In this document: positions 8,179 to 17,765 of the stretch, one piece after another
Layout: the number at the start of each line of letters is the position of its first letter
Position numbering within the stretch: the first letter of the stretch is position 1
Assembly: GCA_020062545.1 (NCBI GenBank)
Contig: JAGUWD010000001.1
Span: 103,879 to 167,878 of the forward strand
DNA length: 64,000 bases
From: Thermodesulfovibrionales bacterium
Lineage (GTDB): Bacteria; Nitrospirota; Thermodesulfovibrionia; Thermodesulfovibrionales; Dissulfurispiraceae
Direction: 5' to 3'
Notes under the pieces: generated by a model
What the model was told of the DNA's origin: nothing
Database searches by the model: none
The model's input: only the letters and a program-made list of their open reading frames with translations
Program-made: the position numbers and the translations under genes

Positions 8179-9409
8179 TGGTTCATTGACAAAAACCGAA
8201 AACTTCAGGTCATGGTTTATGAATAAGCTGCTCATGGGAATGTCTTGGTCGGAATACAGCAGAAGGCTCATCACTCCCTTCAATATCGCTGCTGCCATTA
8301 TACTGAGCATAGGCATTCCTGTCATCGCAATACGTTTCATAAACGGCCTTGCCTCGGTCACACACGCATCAAATGAATATCCATGGGGAATTCTCCTCGG
8401 CTGGGGACTCTTCGGCGGCGTCCCTCTCTCAGCAACAGGATTTGTAATGGGAACAGCCTATTACATATTCGGATTCAAGGGATATAAGCCCCTTGTGAGG
8501 CTCGGCATACTCACAGGATTTATGGGCTATTTGTTTGCCGTAATCTATCTGATGACAGACCTCGGAAGGCCCTGGCGCATCTACTATCCCATGATAATTG
8601 GCTTTGGAACAGCATCTGTCCTGTTCCTTGTGGCATGGCATGTTGCAACCTATCTGACCGTTCAGTTCATAGAATTCAGCGAGGCAATACTTGAATGGCT
8701 CAAATCAAGAAGGGTCTACAAGTGGGCGACGATGGTCGTCATCGGCATGACTATCGCAGGCATAATACTCTCGACGCTCCATCAGTCGGCACTCGGCGCA
8801 TTATTCCTTCTTGCCCCCGGAAAGATGCACCCCCTATGGTACTCATCGTATCTGCCCCACCTCTTTCTCAGCTCAAGTATTTACGCTGCCCTCGCCATGG
8901 TAATTGTTGTAAGCACCCTTATTGCAAAATTCATGAGGAGCGCTGCAGACAATAATTTTCTCGGAAATATCGACAGACTCACCATCGGTCTCGGAAAGGG
9001 TGCATGCATTGGCATGTTCGTCTATTTTGCATTAAAGATTGTGGGCATTGCCCATGACAACAACTGGCATCTCCTCGCTACGCCTTATGGAAAGTGGTTC
9101 ACAATGGAGATACTCGGCTTTGTGCTCATGCCTGCAATGATCCTCACATACGGCGTTAAGAAATCCAGCGCCGGCATAGTAAGGTTCGGAGCCTTTTACG
9201 CTGTTTCAGGCGTTATATTGAACAGGATCAATGTCTCCATAATAGCATTCAACTGGAATCTGCCCGACCATCTACACCACATTATTCCTCCATGGCAAGA
9301 AGTGGCTATTGTGGCTGCCATAGCAACAATACACATCCTCATCTTCAGATGGATAGTAAATCGCATGCCTGTTGTGCGCGAACATCCGGAATACAGGGAG
9401 TTTCATTAA
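8171..9409 (+). CDS. NrfD/PsrC-family quinone-interacting membrane subunit
   Basis: 412 residues with about nine to ten hydrophobic segments (for example ITPFNIAAAIILSIGIPVIA, YPWGILLGWGLFGGV, RPWRIYYPMIIGFG, LHHIIPPWQEVAIVAAI), typical of the NrfD/PsrC/HybB family that oxidises or reduces menaquinone in the membrane. The start at 8171 has GAGGA just upstream and overlaps the ferredoxin gene by 8 nt; an in-frame ATG at 8132 would overlap much more. It partners with the Tat-exported ferredoxin. Direction of electron flow cannot be read from sequence. Confidence 0.92.
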   Translation: MSNGSLTKTENFRSWFMNKLLMGMSWSEYSRRLITPFNIAAAIILSIGIPVIAIRFINGLASVTHASNEYPWGILLGWGLFGGVPLSATGFVMGTAYYIFGFKGYKPLVRLGILTGFMGYLFAVIYLMTDLGRPWRIYYPMIIGFGTASVLFLVAWHVATYLTVQFIEFSEAILEWLKSRRVYKWATMVVIGMTIAGIILSTLHQSALGALFLLAPGKMHPLWYSSYLPHLFLSSSIYAALAMVIVVSTLIAKFMRSAADNNFLGNIDRLTIGLGKGACIGMFVYFALKIVGIAHDNNWHLLATPYGKWFTMEILGFVLMPAMILTYGVKKSSAGIVRFGAFYAVSGVILNRINVSIIAFNWNLPDHLHHIIPPWQEVAIVAAIATIHILIFRWIVNRMPVVREHPEYREFH

Positions 9410-9410
9410 G

Positions 9411-10853
9411 ATGCTTTCAAAAAACACACATACGGGGATTATAGTGGCGCTTCTTTTATTGATCTTTGCAGCCTCGCCTGCAGAACCACAGAGTAGCGCT
9501 CTTTCTGACGAGGCGCAGAAATGCCTTTCATGCCATTCGCAGCATGGGCTGGTCAAGACATTCGAGAATAGAGACACGTTGGAGGCATATGTGGATTCTG
9601 AAAAATTTAAAGCCTCTGCCCACGGTTCACTGAAATGCTCGGACTGCCATGTCGATTTTGCAGGAGAGAAACATCCACAGAGAAGATTCAGGAGCAAGGA
9701 ACAGTACAAGACAAAGTCTGCAATGACCTGCAGAAAATGTCACCGTTGCGAGCAGATAAAGACAAAATCTATTCATTCCAGGCTATTGAGCGAAGAAGAT
9801 TCTGGAATATCCCATCTATGCACCAACTGCCACGGCTCACATTCAATAAAGCCGGTCAGCAGAAAGACATTCAAGAATGAAGAACAGTATTGTTTGAAAT
9901 GTCATGGACATAAATTAAATATGGGCTTTAAAAGCGGCGAAAACCTGTCGCTGAAAATAGACCTGTCCCTGCTGCAAAATTCGGTGCACAAAAGGCTGAG
10001 TTGCTCTGACTGCCATTTTGGCTTCTCCAATTCTCAGCATCCCCAGAGGAACTTCAAGGGCATGAGGGATCTTTCCATTGCAAACTCCGAAACCTGCAGG
10101 CGCTGCCACTTCGATAAATATACAAAGACAATGGAAAGTATTCACTATACCATGCTCAGCCAGGGCAACCTTAATGCGCCTGTATGCACCGACTGTCATG
10201 GCTCGCATTCGATACTGCATTTTGGAAAAGAAAGAACTATCATTGCCCAGAGATGCAGGAAATGCCATACAGGGATATTCGAGGTGTATTCGGAAAGCGT
10301 ACACGGCAAGGCCCTCTTTGACGAGCACAATCAGGATGTGCCTGTGTGCATAGACTGCCACACAGCCCACGACATAAAAAACCCGCTCACGCTGGATTAT
10401 CGAGAAAAGATACCGGACATGTGCAGCAACTGCCACGCAAATGAGGCAGTGGTGAGAAAATACGGACTTTCAACTGATGTGGTAAAGACATATCTATCCG
10501 ACTTTCACGGAGTAACACTGAGTTTTTACAGAAAACAAAGGGAGGAGTTCAACAAGCCTGCACGCCAGATAGCAGTATGTACAGACTGCCACGGCACCCA
10601 CAATATAGTCAGCACAAGGAGCACAGACCCTGCAACAGTAAAGACAAATCTCGCCAGGAGGTGTCAGCAATGCCATAAGGATGCGGCAAAGAATTTCCCT
10701 GATACGTGGCTTTCACATTATGAACCAACCCTTGCAAACGCACCGCTGGTATTTATTGTCACAATGATATACAAGATATTTACACCTGTCATGGTAATAG
10801 GCATTATCCTGCAGATTCTTTTGCATATCTGGCGATATGCCGTAAACAGATAA
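9411..10853 (+). CDS. 13-heme membrane-anchored c-type cytochrome
   Basis: 480 residues; N-terminal signal peptide (residues about 7-25, GIIVALLLLIFAASPA) and a C-terminal membrane helix (residues about 445-470). I count thirteen CxxCH motifs: CLSCH, CSDCH, CRKCH, CTNCH, CLKCH, CSDCH, CRRCH, CTDCH, CRKCH, CIDCH, CSNCH, CTDCH, CQQCH, many in CTDCHGSHSI-like repeats that suggest internal duplication. The start is 1 nt after the NrfD stop, with GGGAG upstream. It probably receives electrons from the NrfD/ferredoxin module or passes them to cytochrome b; the final acceptor is unknown. Confidence 0.92.
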   Translation: MLSKNTHTGIIVALLLLIFAASPAEPQSSALSDEAQKCLSCHSQHGLVKTFENRDTLEAYVDSEKFKASAHGSLKCSDCHVDFAGEKHPQRRFRSKEQYKTKSAMTCRKCHRCEQIKTKSIHSRLLSEEDSGISHLCTNCHGSHSIKPVSRKTFKNEEQYCLKCHGHKLNMGFKSGENLSLKIDLSLLQNSVHKRLSCSDCHFGFSNSQHPQRNFKGMRDLSIANSETCRRCHFDKYTKTMESIHYTMLSQGNLNAPVCTDCHGSHSILHFGKERTIIAQRCRKCHTGIFEVYSESVHGKALFDEHNQDVPVCIDCHTAHDIKNPLTLDYREKIPDMCSNCHANEAVVRKYGLSTDVVKTYLSDFHGVTLSFYRKQREEFNKPARQIAVCTDCHGTHNIVSTRSTDPATVKTNLARRCQQCHKDAAKNFPDTWLSHYEPTLANAPLVFIVTMIYKIFTPVMVIGIILQILLHIWRYAVNR

Positions 10854-10865
10854 AGGGAGGATTAT

Positions 10866-11555
10866 ATGGCAGACCACAAAATAAAACGTTTCAGCACATA
10901 TCGAATTGCCGAACACTGGGTACATATGGCAATTTTTATTGTCCTCGTTGTCACCGGACTATCCCAGAAATTTTATTATCTCGATATCTCCCTCTGGCTC
11001 ATCTTTCACCTCGGAGGGATCGATTACGTGAGATTAATCCACAGGTATACCGGCATTATATTTTTAATCGCAATATCCATGCATGTTATAACAGGGATAG
11101 CAGGCATTGCGTTCAGGAGATGGAAACCCACCATGGTTATAAACAAAAAGGATTTTATCGATGCCGTATACAACATAAAATACTATCTCGGCATGGAAGA
11201 CCATCCTGCAATCTGCGACCGTTACAGCTACAGGCAGAAATTTGAATACTGGGGCGTTCTCATCGGCTCTATTATAATGGTATTTTCCGGCCTTATACTC
11301 TGGTTCCCGGTATTCGTCACTCGCTTCCTCCCCGGAGAGGTTATTCCTGCGGCAAAGGTGCTGCACACCAATCAGGCGCTTTTGATATTCGTCATTATCG
11401 CGCTGTGGCATATCTACAACTCCATATTCAGCCCCGAGATATTTCCCATCGACAAGAGCATATTCACAGGTTCGATATCGAGGGACAGGATGCTCCGTGA
11501 ACATCCTGTCGAACTCGCACGAATGGAAGGCAGACCCATAGATGAGATGCAATGA
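10866..11555 (+). CDS. Di-heme cytochrome b561-like subunit
   Basis: 229 residues with four to five membrane segments. Histidines placed for b-heme ligation are visible in AEHWVHMAIF, IHRYTGIIFLIAISMHV and LHTNQALLIFVIIALWHI. This resembles the cytochrome b subunits of formate dehydrogenase and thiosulfate reductase and the cytochrome b partner of Geobacter Cbc complexes. It has a clear SD (GGGAGG) and follows the 13-heme cytochrome by 12 nt, so the two likely form a quinol-linked module of their own inside the cluster. Last gene of the apparent operon. Confidence 0.88.
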   Translation: MADHKIKRFSTYRIAEHWVHMAIFIVLVVTGLSQKFYYLDISLWLIFHLGGIDYVRLIHRYTGIIFLIAISMHVITGIAGIAFRRWKPTMVINKKDFIDAVYNIKYYLGMEDHPAICDRYSYRQKFEYWGVLIGSIIMVFSGLILWFPVFVTRFLPGEVIPAAKVLHTNQALLIFVIIALWHIYNSIFSPEIFPIDKSIFTGSISRDRMLREHPVELARMEGRPIDEMQ

Positions 11556-11595
11556 TAGATAAAAGTTTAGAAATCAATGAACATCTATCCTAAAG

Positions 11596-11623
11596 TTGTA
11601 TTTTTAGATTTTTGCTTTATAAT
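11596..11623 (+). promoter_or_regulatory. Predicted leaderless sigma-70 promoter of the heme sensor kinase gene
   Basis: TTGTAT at 11596-11601, a 16-bp spacer, TATAAT at 11618-11623. The ATG at 11630 lies only 6 nt beyond the -10 box with no upstream SD, so the transcript would begin at or near the start codon. Confidence 0.5.
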
Positions 11624-11629
11624 TCCATC

Positions 11630-13480
11630 ATGGGTGAAGAAAAAGGAAGTTTGCGAAAGAGAATAACCCTATCAGTGACGCTGGGCATGTCCATAATACT
11701 GTTGAGCCTCGGAATTGTAAGCTATTACATAATCCAGAAAAACATAGAGGATTCCCTGAATAAAAAGCTCGCCCTCGCCCGCCTCATCAGAAACAATATA
11801 GACAATATCATAAAGGACAACGTGAACCGCCTCTACGACATATCCCTATCGGGCAGCGTAAACCTCGAAGACAATGACTTAACCCCTGAAAGGGAAGCCC
11901 TCAGCACGGCATACAGGTATTCCATATTCACCGATGGAATATTCCTCCTCGATAAAGTAGGTAATGTCATCCTGAATTATCCGGAGAAGATAAAGGATAC
12001 CAACCTCAATATGTTGAGCATCGAGCCCATAAGCAGAATGATCTCTACGGGAAGGCCTGTTGTATCAAACATCTACAGCAGCGATACGGCAAATAGAAAG
12101 GTACTGTTTGTACTGGTGCCGCTCAAGGACAAAAACGGGAACCATGTGGGAATAGCAGGAGGCGAGGTCGATCCCACCAATCCGATCCTCACAAATATGC
12201 TGAGGTTTACCGATATAGGGGAGAATACATTCATTGACATCATAGACTCCAACGGCATAGTCATAGCCTCATCAAAGCCTTCACGCACGCTTACATACTG
12301 CGACTACAACAAATTCTTCAGCACCATAATAAATTCTAAAAAAGAACGGGTAACAACATGCCACCAATGCCATGATCAGGAGAAGAAAAAAAAATCCACA
12401 AATGTCGTGGCATTTGTACCCCTTGAAATGGCTCCATGGGGCATATCCATACAGGAACCCGAAGTCGATGTCTTTGAGCCTTCCATGCATATGAAGAAGA
12501 CCTTTGTCACCCTCGGAGCGATTTTTATAGGGACTGCATTTATGCTCGCAATGGGGATAAGCAGGAGCGTGGTCGATCCAATAAAGGAATTGATAAAGGC
12601 AACAGACCGGATATCAAGGGGGGACCTTTCAGAGCCTGTTGCGGTTCAGGGCAGCGACGAGATAGGGGTACTAAGCCGGAGTTTTGAGACTATGAGGGAG
12701 AAACTTGACAGGTCTATAGAGAGCATAAAAAATTATAACCTTGAGCTCGAAAAGAGGGTTAAGGAAAGGACGCGGAAAATAAAAGAAGGACAGCAGAGGA
12801 TCGAGAACCTGCTAAACAAGATAATCTCCACAGAGGAAGAGGAAAGGAAGAGGATAGCGCGAAACCTCCATGACGATACAATACAGGACCTCTCGGCGCT
12901 TCTCATGAAGATCGATATGTGCAAACTCTATCCTGAACAGATTTCGGCAAATAAAATTGATGCCATCCGGGAAATAGTTATCAAAACCCTCGATGGACTC
13001 AATGCAGCCATACAAAACCTCAGGCCATCCCTTCTCGATGACCTTGGACTGGAAGCAGCAATCAAATGGCTCCTCGACATCCATTTGGGAGAAAAGGGGA
13101 CAAACATCTTTTACAATATCACCGGGGCCAAGAACAGACGGTTCAGTCAGGATATAGAGATAAGGCTCTTCAGGATTATACAGGAGGCGATTGCGAACAT
13201 ATCGCGCCATGCAAATGCCGAAAATGTCTTTGTGATTCTTAAGGCTGACAATAATTACATCAGCGTAGATGTGGAGGATGACGGAGAGGGATTCGATGTC
13301 AACACCCTGTTTCAGCAGGCCGTTCATGCAAGAAAAGACTTCAGGGGACTTGGGCTTTTAGGCATGAAGGAAAGGGCATCCCTTATGGGAGGCAGCGTGG
13401 ATATACATTCAGCGCCTGGCTGCGGCACAAGGATAAGTCTTAAAGTTCCAATGAAGGCAGAGGGAGAAGAATATGTCTAA
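11630..13480 (+). CDS. NarL-type sensor histidine kinase with a periplasmic CxxCH heme motif
   Basis: 616 residues in order: TM1 (about 14-34), a large periplasmic Cache-like sensor, a c-type heme motif CHQCH at about 244-248, TM2 (about 290-312), HAMP (about 313-365), a coiled coil, a HisKA_3 phosphoacceptor box EEEERKRIARNLHDD with His at about 414, and HATPase_c with DDGEGF and GLGLLGMKERA. The heme motif lies in the extracytoplasmic part just before TM2, so the protein could sense redox state or a heme ligand. It sits directly after the cytochrome cluster and overlaps the response regulator gene by 8 nt, so regulation of that cluster is a strong inference. A weaker alternative start is TTG at 11651. 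Confidence 0.9.
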   Translation: MGEEKGSLRKRITLSVTLGMSIILLSLGIVSYYIIQKNIEDSLNKKLALARLIRNNIDNIIKDNVNRLYDISLSGSVNLEDNDLTPEREALSTAYRYSIFTDGIFLLDKVGNVILNYPEKIKDTNLNMLSIEPISRMISTGRPVVSNIYSSDTANRKVLFVLVPLKDKNGNHVGIAGGEVDPTNPILTNMLRFTDIGENTFIDIIDSNGIVIASSKPSRTLTYCDYNKFFSTIINSKKERVTTCHQCHDQEKKKKSTNVVAFVPLEMAPWGISIQEPEVDVFEPSMHMKKTFVTLGAIFIGTAFMLAMGISRSVVDPIKELIKATDRISRGDLSEPVAVQGSDEIGVLSRSFETMREKLDRSIESIKNYNLELEKRVKERTRKIKEGQQRIENLLNKIISTEEEERKRIARNLHDDTIQDLSALLMKIDMCKLYPEQISANKIDAIREIVIKTLDGLNAAIQNLRPSLLDDLGLEAAIKWLLDIHLGEKGTNIFYNITGAKNRRFSQDIEIRLFRIIQEAIANISRHANAENVFVILKADNNYISVDVEDDGEGFDVNTLFQQAVHARKDFRGLGLLGMKERASLMGGSVDIHSAPGCGTRISLKVPMKAEGEEYV

Positions 13481-14132
13481 AATAAAGGTTCTTATAGCAG
13501 ATGACCATGCCCTTGTGAGGGAAGGCATTACAGCCTTTTTGAAAACATGCGATGACATCGAGGTGGTTGCCGAGGCATCTGACGGCATCGAGGCAATAGA
13601 AAAGGCAAACAAGTTTTACCCTGACATAATTATAATGGACATAAATATGCCTAAACTCGGAGGATATGAGGCAACAATCGAGATGAAGAAAATGAACCCT
13701 GACACAAAGATACTTGTGCTTACGCAGTATGAAGACAAGGAGTACATATCGAGGTTTTTAAAGGCCGGCGTATCAGGATATCTGCTTAAAAAGGCAGTGG
13801 GAAGCGACCTCATTGCAGCTTTAAGGGCCATCAACAGGGGAGAATTATATCTCCATTCATCAATTACTTCGGAGGTTGTTGCAGGCTATCTTGGCAAAGA
13901 CAGGCAGACAATGGTGGAGGACCCTTATGAGAAACTGACCGACAGGGAAAAACAGGTCTTGAAACTGATAGCAGAAGGATATACTCATAAAGAGGTGGCC
14001 GATATGCTCAATATCAGCACCAAGACCGTTATAGCACATCAGACAAATATAAGCGAAAAGCTCGACATCCACAGCCGTTCGGCTCTTATTAAATTCGCCA
14101 TCCAGAGAGGGATAATAAAAATAAATCAGTAA
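13473..14132 (+). CDS. NarL/LuxR-family response regulator
   Basis: 219 residues. The receiver domain (residues 1-120) has the acidic pair ADDH, the phosphoacceptor Asp in IIIMDINMPKLGG (about residue 54) and a conserved Lys in LLKKA. The C-terminal LuxR-type HTH (about 150-210) reads LTDREKQVLKLIAEGYTHKE. It overlaps the kinase stop by 8 nt and has SD GGGAGAAG. Cognate partner of the heme-motif kinase; probable transcriptional regulator of the neighbouring respiratory genes. Confidence 0.93.
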   Translation: MSKIKVLIADDHALVREGITAFLKTCDDIEVVAEASDGIEAIEKANKFYPDIIIMDINMPKLGGYEATIEMKKMNPDTKILVLTQYEDKEYISRFLKAGVSGYLLKKAVGSDLIAALRAINRGELYLHSSITSEVVAGYLGKDRQTMVEDPYEKLTDREKQVLKLIAEGYTHKEVADMLNISTKTVIAHQTNISEKLDIHSRSALIKFAIQRGIIKINQ

Positions 14133-14135
14133 GCA

Positions 14136-14164
14136 TTGACTTTAATCCTTTCATACATTAATTT
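14136..14164 (+). promoter_or_regulatory. Predicted leaderless promoter of the peptide transporter operon
   Basis: TTGACT at 14136-14141, a 17-bp spacer, TAATTT at 14159-14164; the ATG at 14171 follows after 6 nt and no SD is present. Confidence 0.4.
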
Positions 14165-14170
14165 ACATAT

Positions 14171-15832
14171 ATGCCTTTGTATATCCTTAAACGCCTTTTA
14201 TTGATGATTCCCATTATATTCGGGATAACCCTTATAACATTCACCGTTATTCACCTTACACATGGAGACCCTGCGGGAAGAGAGATGGAATCCATGGAAA
14301 CTGCAGCATATGGCGATGCCGTTATAGAAGGCACCATAGGCGAGCCAAGCACTCTCATTCCCATGCTTGCTGGCGATAGCGCTTCTCATAGCGTGGCAGG
14401 AATGATTTTTAACGGCATTGTAAAATATGATACGAACCTGAAGGTTATAGGAGACCTTGCAGAGTCATGGACAATCTCATCCGATGGTATGGTTATTACC
14501 TTTCGATTGAAAAAAGGGGTCAAATGGGCTGACGGAGTCGAGTTTACAGCAGACGATGTGCTGTTTGGATACAAAACCATTATTGATGAAAAAACACCGA
14601 CACCTTACAAAGAGGATTACATGCAGGTCAAAAAGTTCGAAGTCCTTGACAGATATACATTCAGGGTTACATATAAAAAACCTTTTGCGCCTGCACTCAC
14701 ATCGTGGGGGAATTTGGTTGTTCTTCCCAGACATCTACTTGAAGGCAAGGACATAACGAAAAGCGACTTTGGAAGGAATCCTATCGGGACAGGTCCTTAC
14801 AAGCTCAAGAAATGGGTTTCGGGTCAGGAAGTGGTGCTTGATTCAAACAGGGGTTATTTCGATGGAAGGCCATATATAGACAGGTATATCTACAGGGTGA
14901 TACCTGACCCGGCAACGCTTTTTTTAGAACTGCAGGCAGGGGGAATCGATATGATGGGACTTACTCCGATTCAGTATACGAAACAGACCAATACCGATTT
15001 CTTCAGAAAAAACTTCCAGAAATTCCGCTACCCTGTATTCAACTATACCTATATGGGTTTTAATCTCAAGCATCCATGGTTTAAAGATAAGCGTGTGAGG
15101 CAGGCAATAGCGCATGCCATAGATAAAAGTGAAATCATTGATGTTGTTCTCTTTGGACTTGGCAGCCCTGCTACAGGTCCTTATGTTCCAAACACATGGC
15201 CGTACAATCCATATGTAAAAAAATATGAATTCGACCCGGAGAAGGCAAAAAGGCTTCTGAAAGAGGCAGGATGGGAAGATACCGATGGAGATGGAATTAT
15301 AGACAAGGACGGCAAGCCGTTCCAATTCACTATTCTTACCAATATGGGCAACCGCCAGAGAATCAATACAGCTACTATTATTCAATGGAGACTCGCAAAG
15401 ATAGGTATAAAAGTGGAGATAAGACTGCTTGAGTGGAGCACTTTCATCAACGAGTTTATCGATAAAAAACGGTTTGAGGCGGTCATACTCGGCTGGAGCA
15501 TCGGCCTTGATCCCGACCAGTATGATATCTGGCACTCCAGCAAAACAAGGGAAAAGGAATTTAATTTTGTCAGTTATAGCAATCCACTGGTTGACACGCT
15601 CCTCGAAAAAGGCCGGAGGACATTCAATATAGAAGAAAGAAAAAAGGTATACTATAAAATCCAGGAAATACTTGCCGATGATCTGCCGTATATCTTTCTG
15701 TACGTGCCAGATGCCATTCCGATTGTACATTCAAGGATTAAAGGCATCAAGCCTTCGCCTATAGGTATAAGTTATAATCTCCCTAAATGGTATGTGCCGG
15801 AAAAACTCCAGAGACATAGAATAGAGCCCTGA
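14171..15832 (+). CDS. Peptide ABC transporter substrate-binding protein with permease-derived N-terminal anchor
   Basis: 553 residues. From about residue 48 onward it is an SBP_bac_5 (DppA/OppA-type) binding protein ([19 protein letters not shown], then [21 protein letters not shown]). The first 35 residues are not a normal signal peptide: [20 protein letters not shown] closely matches the first helix of the DppB-like permease encoded next ([20 protein letters not shown]). In a permease this helix is N-in/C-out, so it would serve as an uncleaved membrane anchor that puts the binding domain in the periplasm. Permease genes follow at 2 and 3 nt spacing. ATPase genes are missing nearby. Substrate (oligopeptide, dipeptide or nickel) cannot be told. 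Confidence 0.88.
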   Translation: MPLYILKRLLLMIPIIFGITLITFTVIHLTHGDPAGREMESMETAAYGDAVIEGTIGEPSTLIPMLAGDSASHSVAGMIFNGIVKYDTNLKVIGDLAESWTISSDGMVITFRLKKGVKWADGVEFTADDVLFGYKTIIDEKTPTPYKEDYMQVKKFEVLDRYTFRVTYKKPFAPALTSWGNLVVLPRHLLEGKDITKSDFGRNPIGTGPYKLKKWVSGQEVVLDSNRGYFDGRPYIDRYIYRVIPDPATLFLELQAGGIDMMGLTPIQYTKQTNTDFFRKNFQKFRYPVFNYTYMGFNLKHPWFKDKRVRQAIAHAIDKSEIIDVVLFGLGSPATGPYVPNTWPYNPYVKKYEFDPEKAKRLLKEAGWEDTDGDGIIDKDGKPFQFTILTNMGNRQRINTATIIQWRLAKIGIKVEIRLLEWSTFINEFIDKKRFEAVILGWSIGLDPDQYDIWHSSKTREKEFNFVSYSNPLVDTLLEKGRRTFNIEERKKVYYKIQEILADDLPYIFLYVPDAIPIVHSRIKGIKPSPIGISYNLPKWYVPEKLQRHRIEP

Positions 15833-15834
15833 AG

Positions 15835-16833
15835 ATGCTGATCTATCTCATTAAACGACTCCTCGAGATGATCCCAACGCTCTTTGGGATTACACTGCTT
15901 TCATTTTTTATTATCCATCTTGCCCCTGGAAAGCCGACAGATATACTCACAGAACTGAATCCCAAGATCACGCCCGAGGCAAGGCTGAAGCTCGAAAAAT
16001 ACTATGGGCTCGATAAGCCAATAGTAGTTCAATACGGCATGTGGCTTAAAAGGATTGTAAGACTGGATTTCGGCGAATCCTTCTCAGGCGACAGAAGACC
16101 TGTTATGGAAAGGATATGGGATACGAAAAAGCCTCTGCTTGAAAGAAGGCTGTTTATCACATTTCTGATCAATGTGCTTTCCATGCTTATAATTTTTACC
16201 ATTGCGATACCTGTCGGCATATCTTCTGCAACTCATCAGTATTCACTGTATGACAAGATTACAACCACATCTGTCTTCATAGGCTTTGCCATACCCTCAT
16301 TCTGGCTTGCACTCCTGCTGATGATGCTTTTTGGTGTGCATCTTGGCTGGCTTCCAATATCAGGGCTAAAGTCCATGAACTATGACTCGCTGACACTCAT
16401 GCAGAAAATATGGGATAGAATCCTTCATCTTTTGCTCCCTGTCTTTGTCTCTTCATTTGGAGGTCTTGCGGGTCTTTCAAGATACATGAGGGGCAGCATG
16501 CTTGAGGTGTTAAGGCAGGACTATGTTACAACAGCGAGGGCAAAGGGATTATCCGAAAAGAGGATTATATACGGACATGCCCTGAGAAACGCACTTTTGC
16601 CTATCATCACATTGCTCGGACTTTCTATCCCCGGACTCATCGGCGGAAGTGTTATATTCGAAAATATATTCGGCATTCCGGGCATGGGCCAGCTCTTCTT
16701 TATGGGTGTGATGACAAGGGATTATCCGCTGATAATGGGTATTTTGACAATCGGGGCAATATTGACATTGATAGGAAACCTGCTGGCAGATATCGGCTAC
16801 ATGCTCGCAGACCCGAGGATAAGGGTGAAGTGA
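15835..16833 (+). CDS. DppB/OppB-type peptide ABC transporter permease
   Basis: 332 residues with about six membrane helices: TM1 (about 8-30), then [32 protein letters not shown], and the cytoplasmic EAA loop [28 protein letters not shown], which contacts the ATPase. Standard for family BPD_transp_1, DppB class. It starts 2 nt after the binding-protein stop and is followed at 3 nt by dppC-like, so this is one operon. Substrate specificity unknown. Confidence 0.93.
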   Translation: MLIYLIKRLLEMIPTLFGITLLSFFIIHLAPGKPTDILTELNPKITPEARLKLEKYYGLDKPIVVQYGMWLKRIVRLDFGESFSGDRRPVMERIWDTKKPLLERRLFITFLINVLSMLIIFTIAIPVGISSATHQYSLYDKITTTSVFIGFAIPSFWLALLLMMLFGVHLGWLPISGLKSMNYDSLTLMQKIWDRILHLLLPVFVSSFGGLAGLSRYMRGSMLEVLRQDYVTTARAKGLSEKRIIYGHALRNALLPIITLLGLSIPGLIGGSVIFENIFGIPGMGQLFFMGVMTRDYPLIMGILTIGAILTLIGNLLADIGYMLADPRIRVK

Positions 16834-16836
16834 TAT

Positions 16837-17676
16837 ATGAAGATATTTTGGAAGAGGTTTAAAAGGAATAAACTTGCAGTAGCAGGTGGGGTTATCGTGG
16901 TTGTCCTTTTTGTTATTGCGGTGCTTGCGCCTTTCATTTCTCCATTTAATCCCAACGATATTGACAGAAAACACATCCTTGAGCCCCCGGGCGCGAGGCA
17001 CCCCCTTGGAACCGATGACCTCGGTAGAGATGTTTTATCACGAATGGTGTATGGCAGCCGGATATCACTATCAGTCGGCTTTATTGCTGTAGGCATAGCA
17101 ACAATTATAGGCATGCTGCTCGGTGCAGTATCAGGATACTATGGCGGCTGGACCGACAGGGCAATAATGCGGTTTATTGATATAATGCTTTCTATTCCGA
17201 CATTCTTTCTGGTCCTTGCTGTCATAGCCTTTGTCGGCCCGAGTATCTGGAACATTATGATAGTTATAGGGTTTACATCATGGATGGGAGTAGCGCGACT
17301 TGTAAGGGCAGAATTTCTATCATTGAAAGAAAGGGAATTTGTCCTTGCTGCAAAGGCGCTGGGGGCAAGCGATATGAGGATAATCTTAAGACACATTATG
17401 GTAAACAGCATGGCTCCTGTGTTCGTTTCTGCTATTCTTGGTGTGGCAAGCGCAATACTGGTGGAATCGGCTTTAAGTTTTCTCGGCATAGGGGTTCAGC
17501 CTCCTACACCCAGCTGGGGTAATATGCTCACATCAGGGAAGGACAACATAGAGATAGCATGGTGGCTGTCCCTTTTCCCAGGCGTTGCCATTCTTATCAC
17601 CGTGCTCAGCTACAACCTCTTTGGAGAAGGATTGAGGGATGCCCTTGACCCGAGGTTATGGACCAGTGAGAGATAG
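16837..17676 (+). CDS. DppC/OppC-type peptide ABC transporter permease
   Basis: 279 residues. It has the N-terminal OppC_N segment (FKRNKLAVAGGVIVVVLF), the conserved PLGTDDLGRDVLSRMVYGSR motif of this class, several membrane helices, and the EAA loop EFVLAAKALGASDMRIILRHI. It pairs with the DppB-like permease. The operon then ends; glnE follows after a short-period repeat, and no DppD/DppF ATPases lie in this window, so the ATPase must be encoded elsewhere or shared. Confidence 0.93.
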   Translation: MKIFWKRFKRNKLAVAGGVIVVVLFVIAVLAPFISPFNPNDIDRKHILEPPGARHPLGTDDLGRDVLSRMVYGSRISLSVGFIAVGIATIIGMLLGAVSGYYGGWTDRAIMRFIDIMLSIPTFFLVLAVIAFVGPSIWNIMIVIGFTSWMGVARLVRAEFLSLKEREFVLAAKALGASDMRIILRHIMVNSMAPVFVSAILGVASAILVESALSFLGIGVQPPTPSWGNMLTSGKDNIEIAWWLSLFPGVAILITVLSYNLFGEGLRDALDPRLWTSER

Positions 17677-17677
17677 C

Positions 17678-17765
17678 TGTTGGCTCATAGCTCATGGCTC
17701 ATAGTCTTCAGTTGATGGTATTATTGTATTGCTATGAGCTATCAGCTATCAGCATTGAGCTATCT
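17678..17765. repeat. Period-7 repeat and inverted repeat overlapping the glnE start
   Basis: Heptamers CTCATAG/CTCATGG (about 17682-17704) and AGCTATC/AGCATTG (about 17731-17765) form two arms that are rough reverse complements. The right arm contains the glnE start codon and codes for its first ten or so residues (SYQLSALSY). The same family recurs at 29428 and 58527. Confidence 0.75.

Noticed and set aside
14924..15730. Long minus-strand ORF (268 codons) opposite the peptide-binding protein
   Set aside because: Antisense to a strongly supported SBP_bac_5 gene, with no domain of its own.
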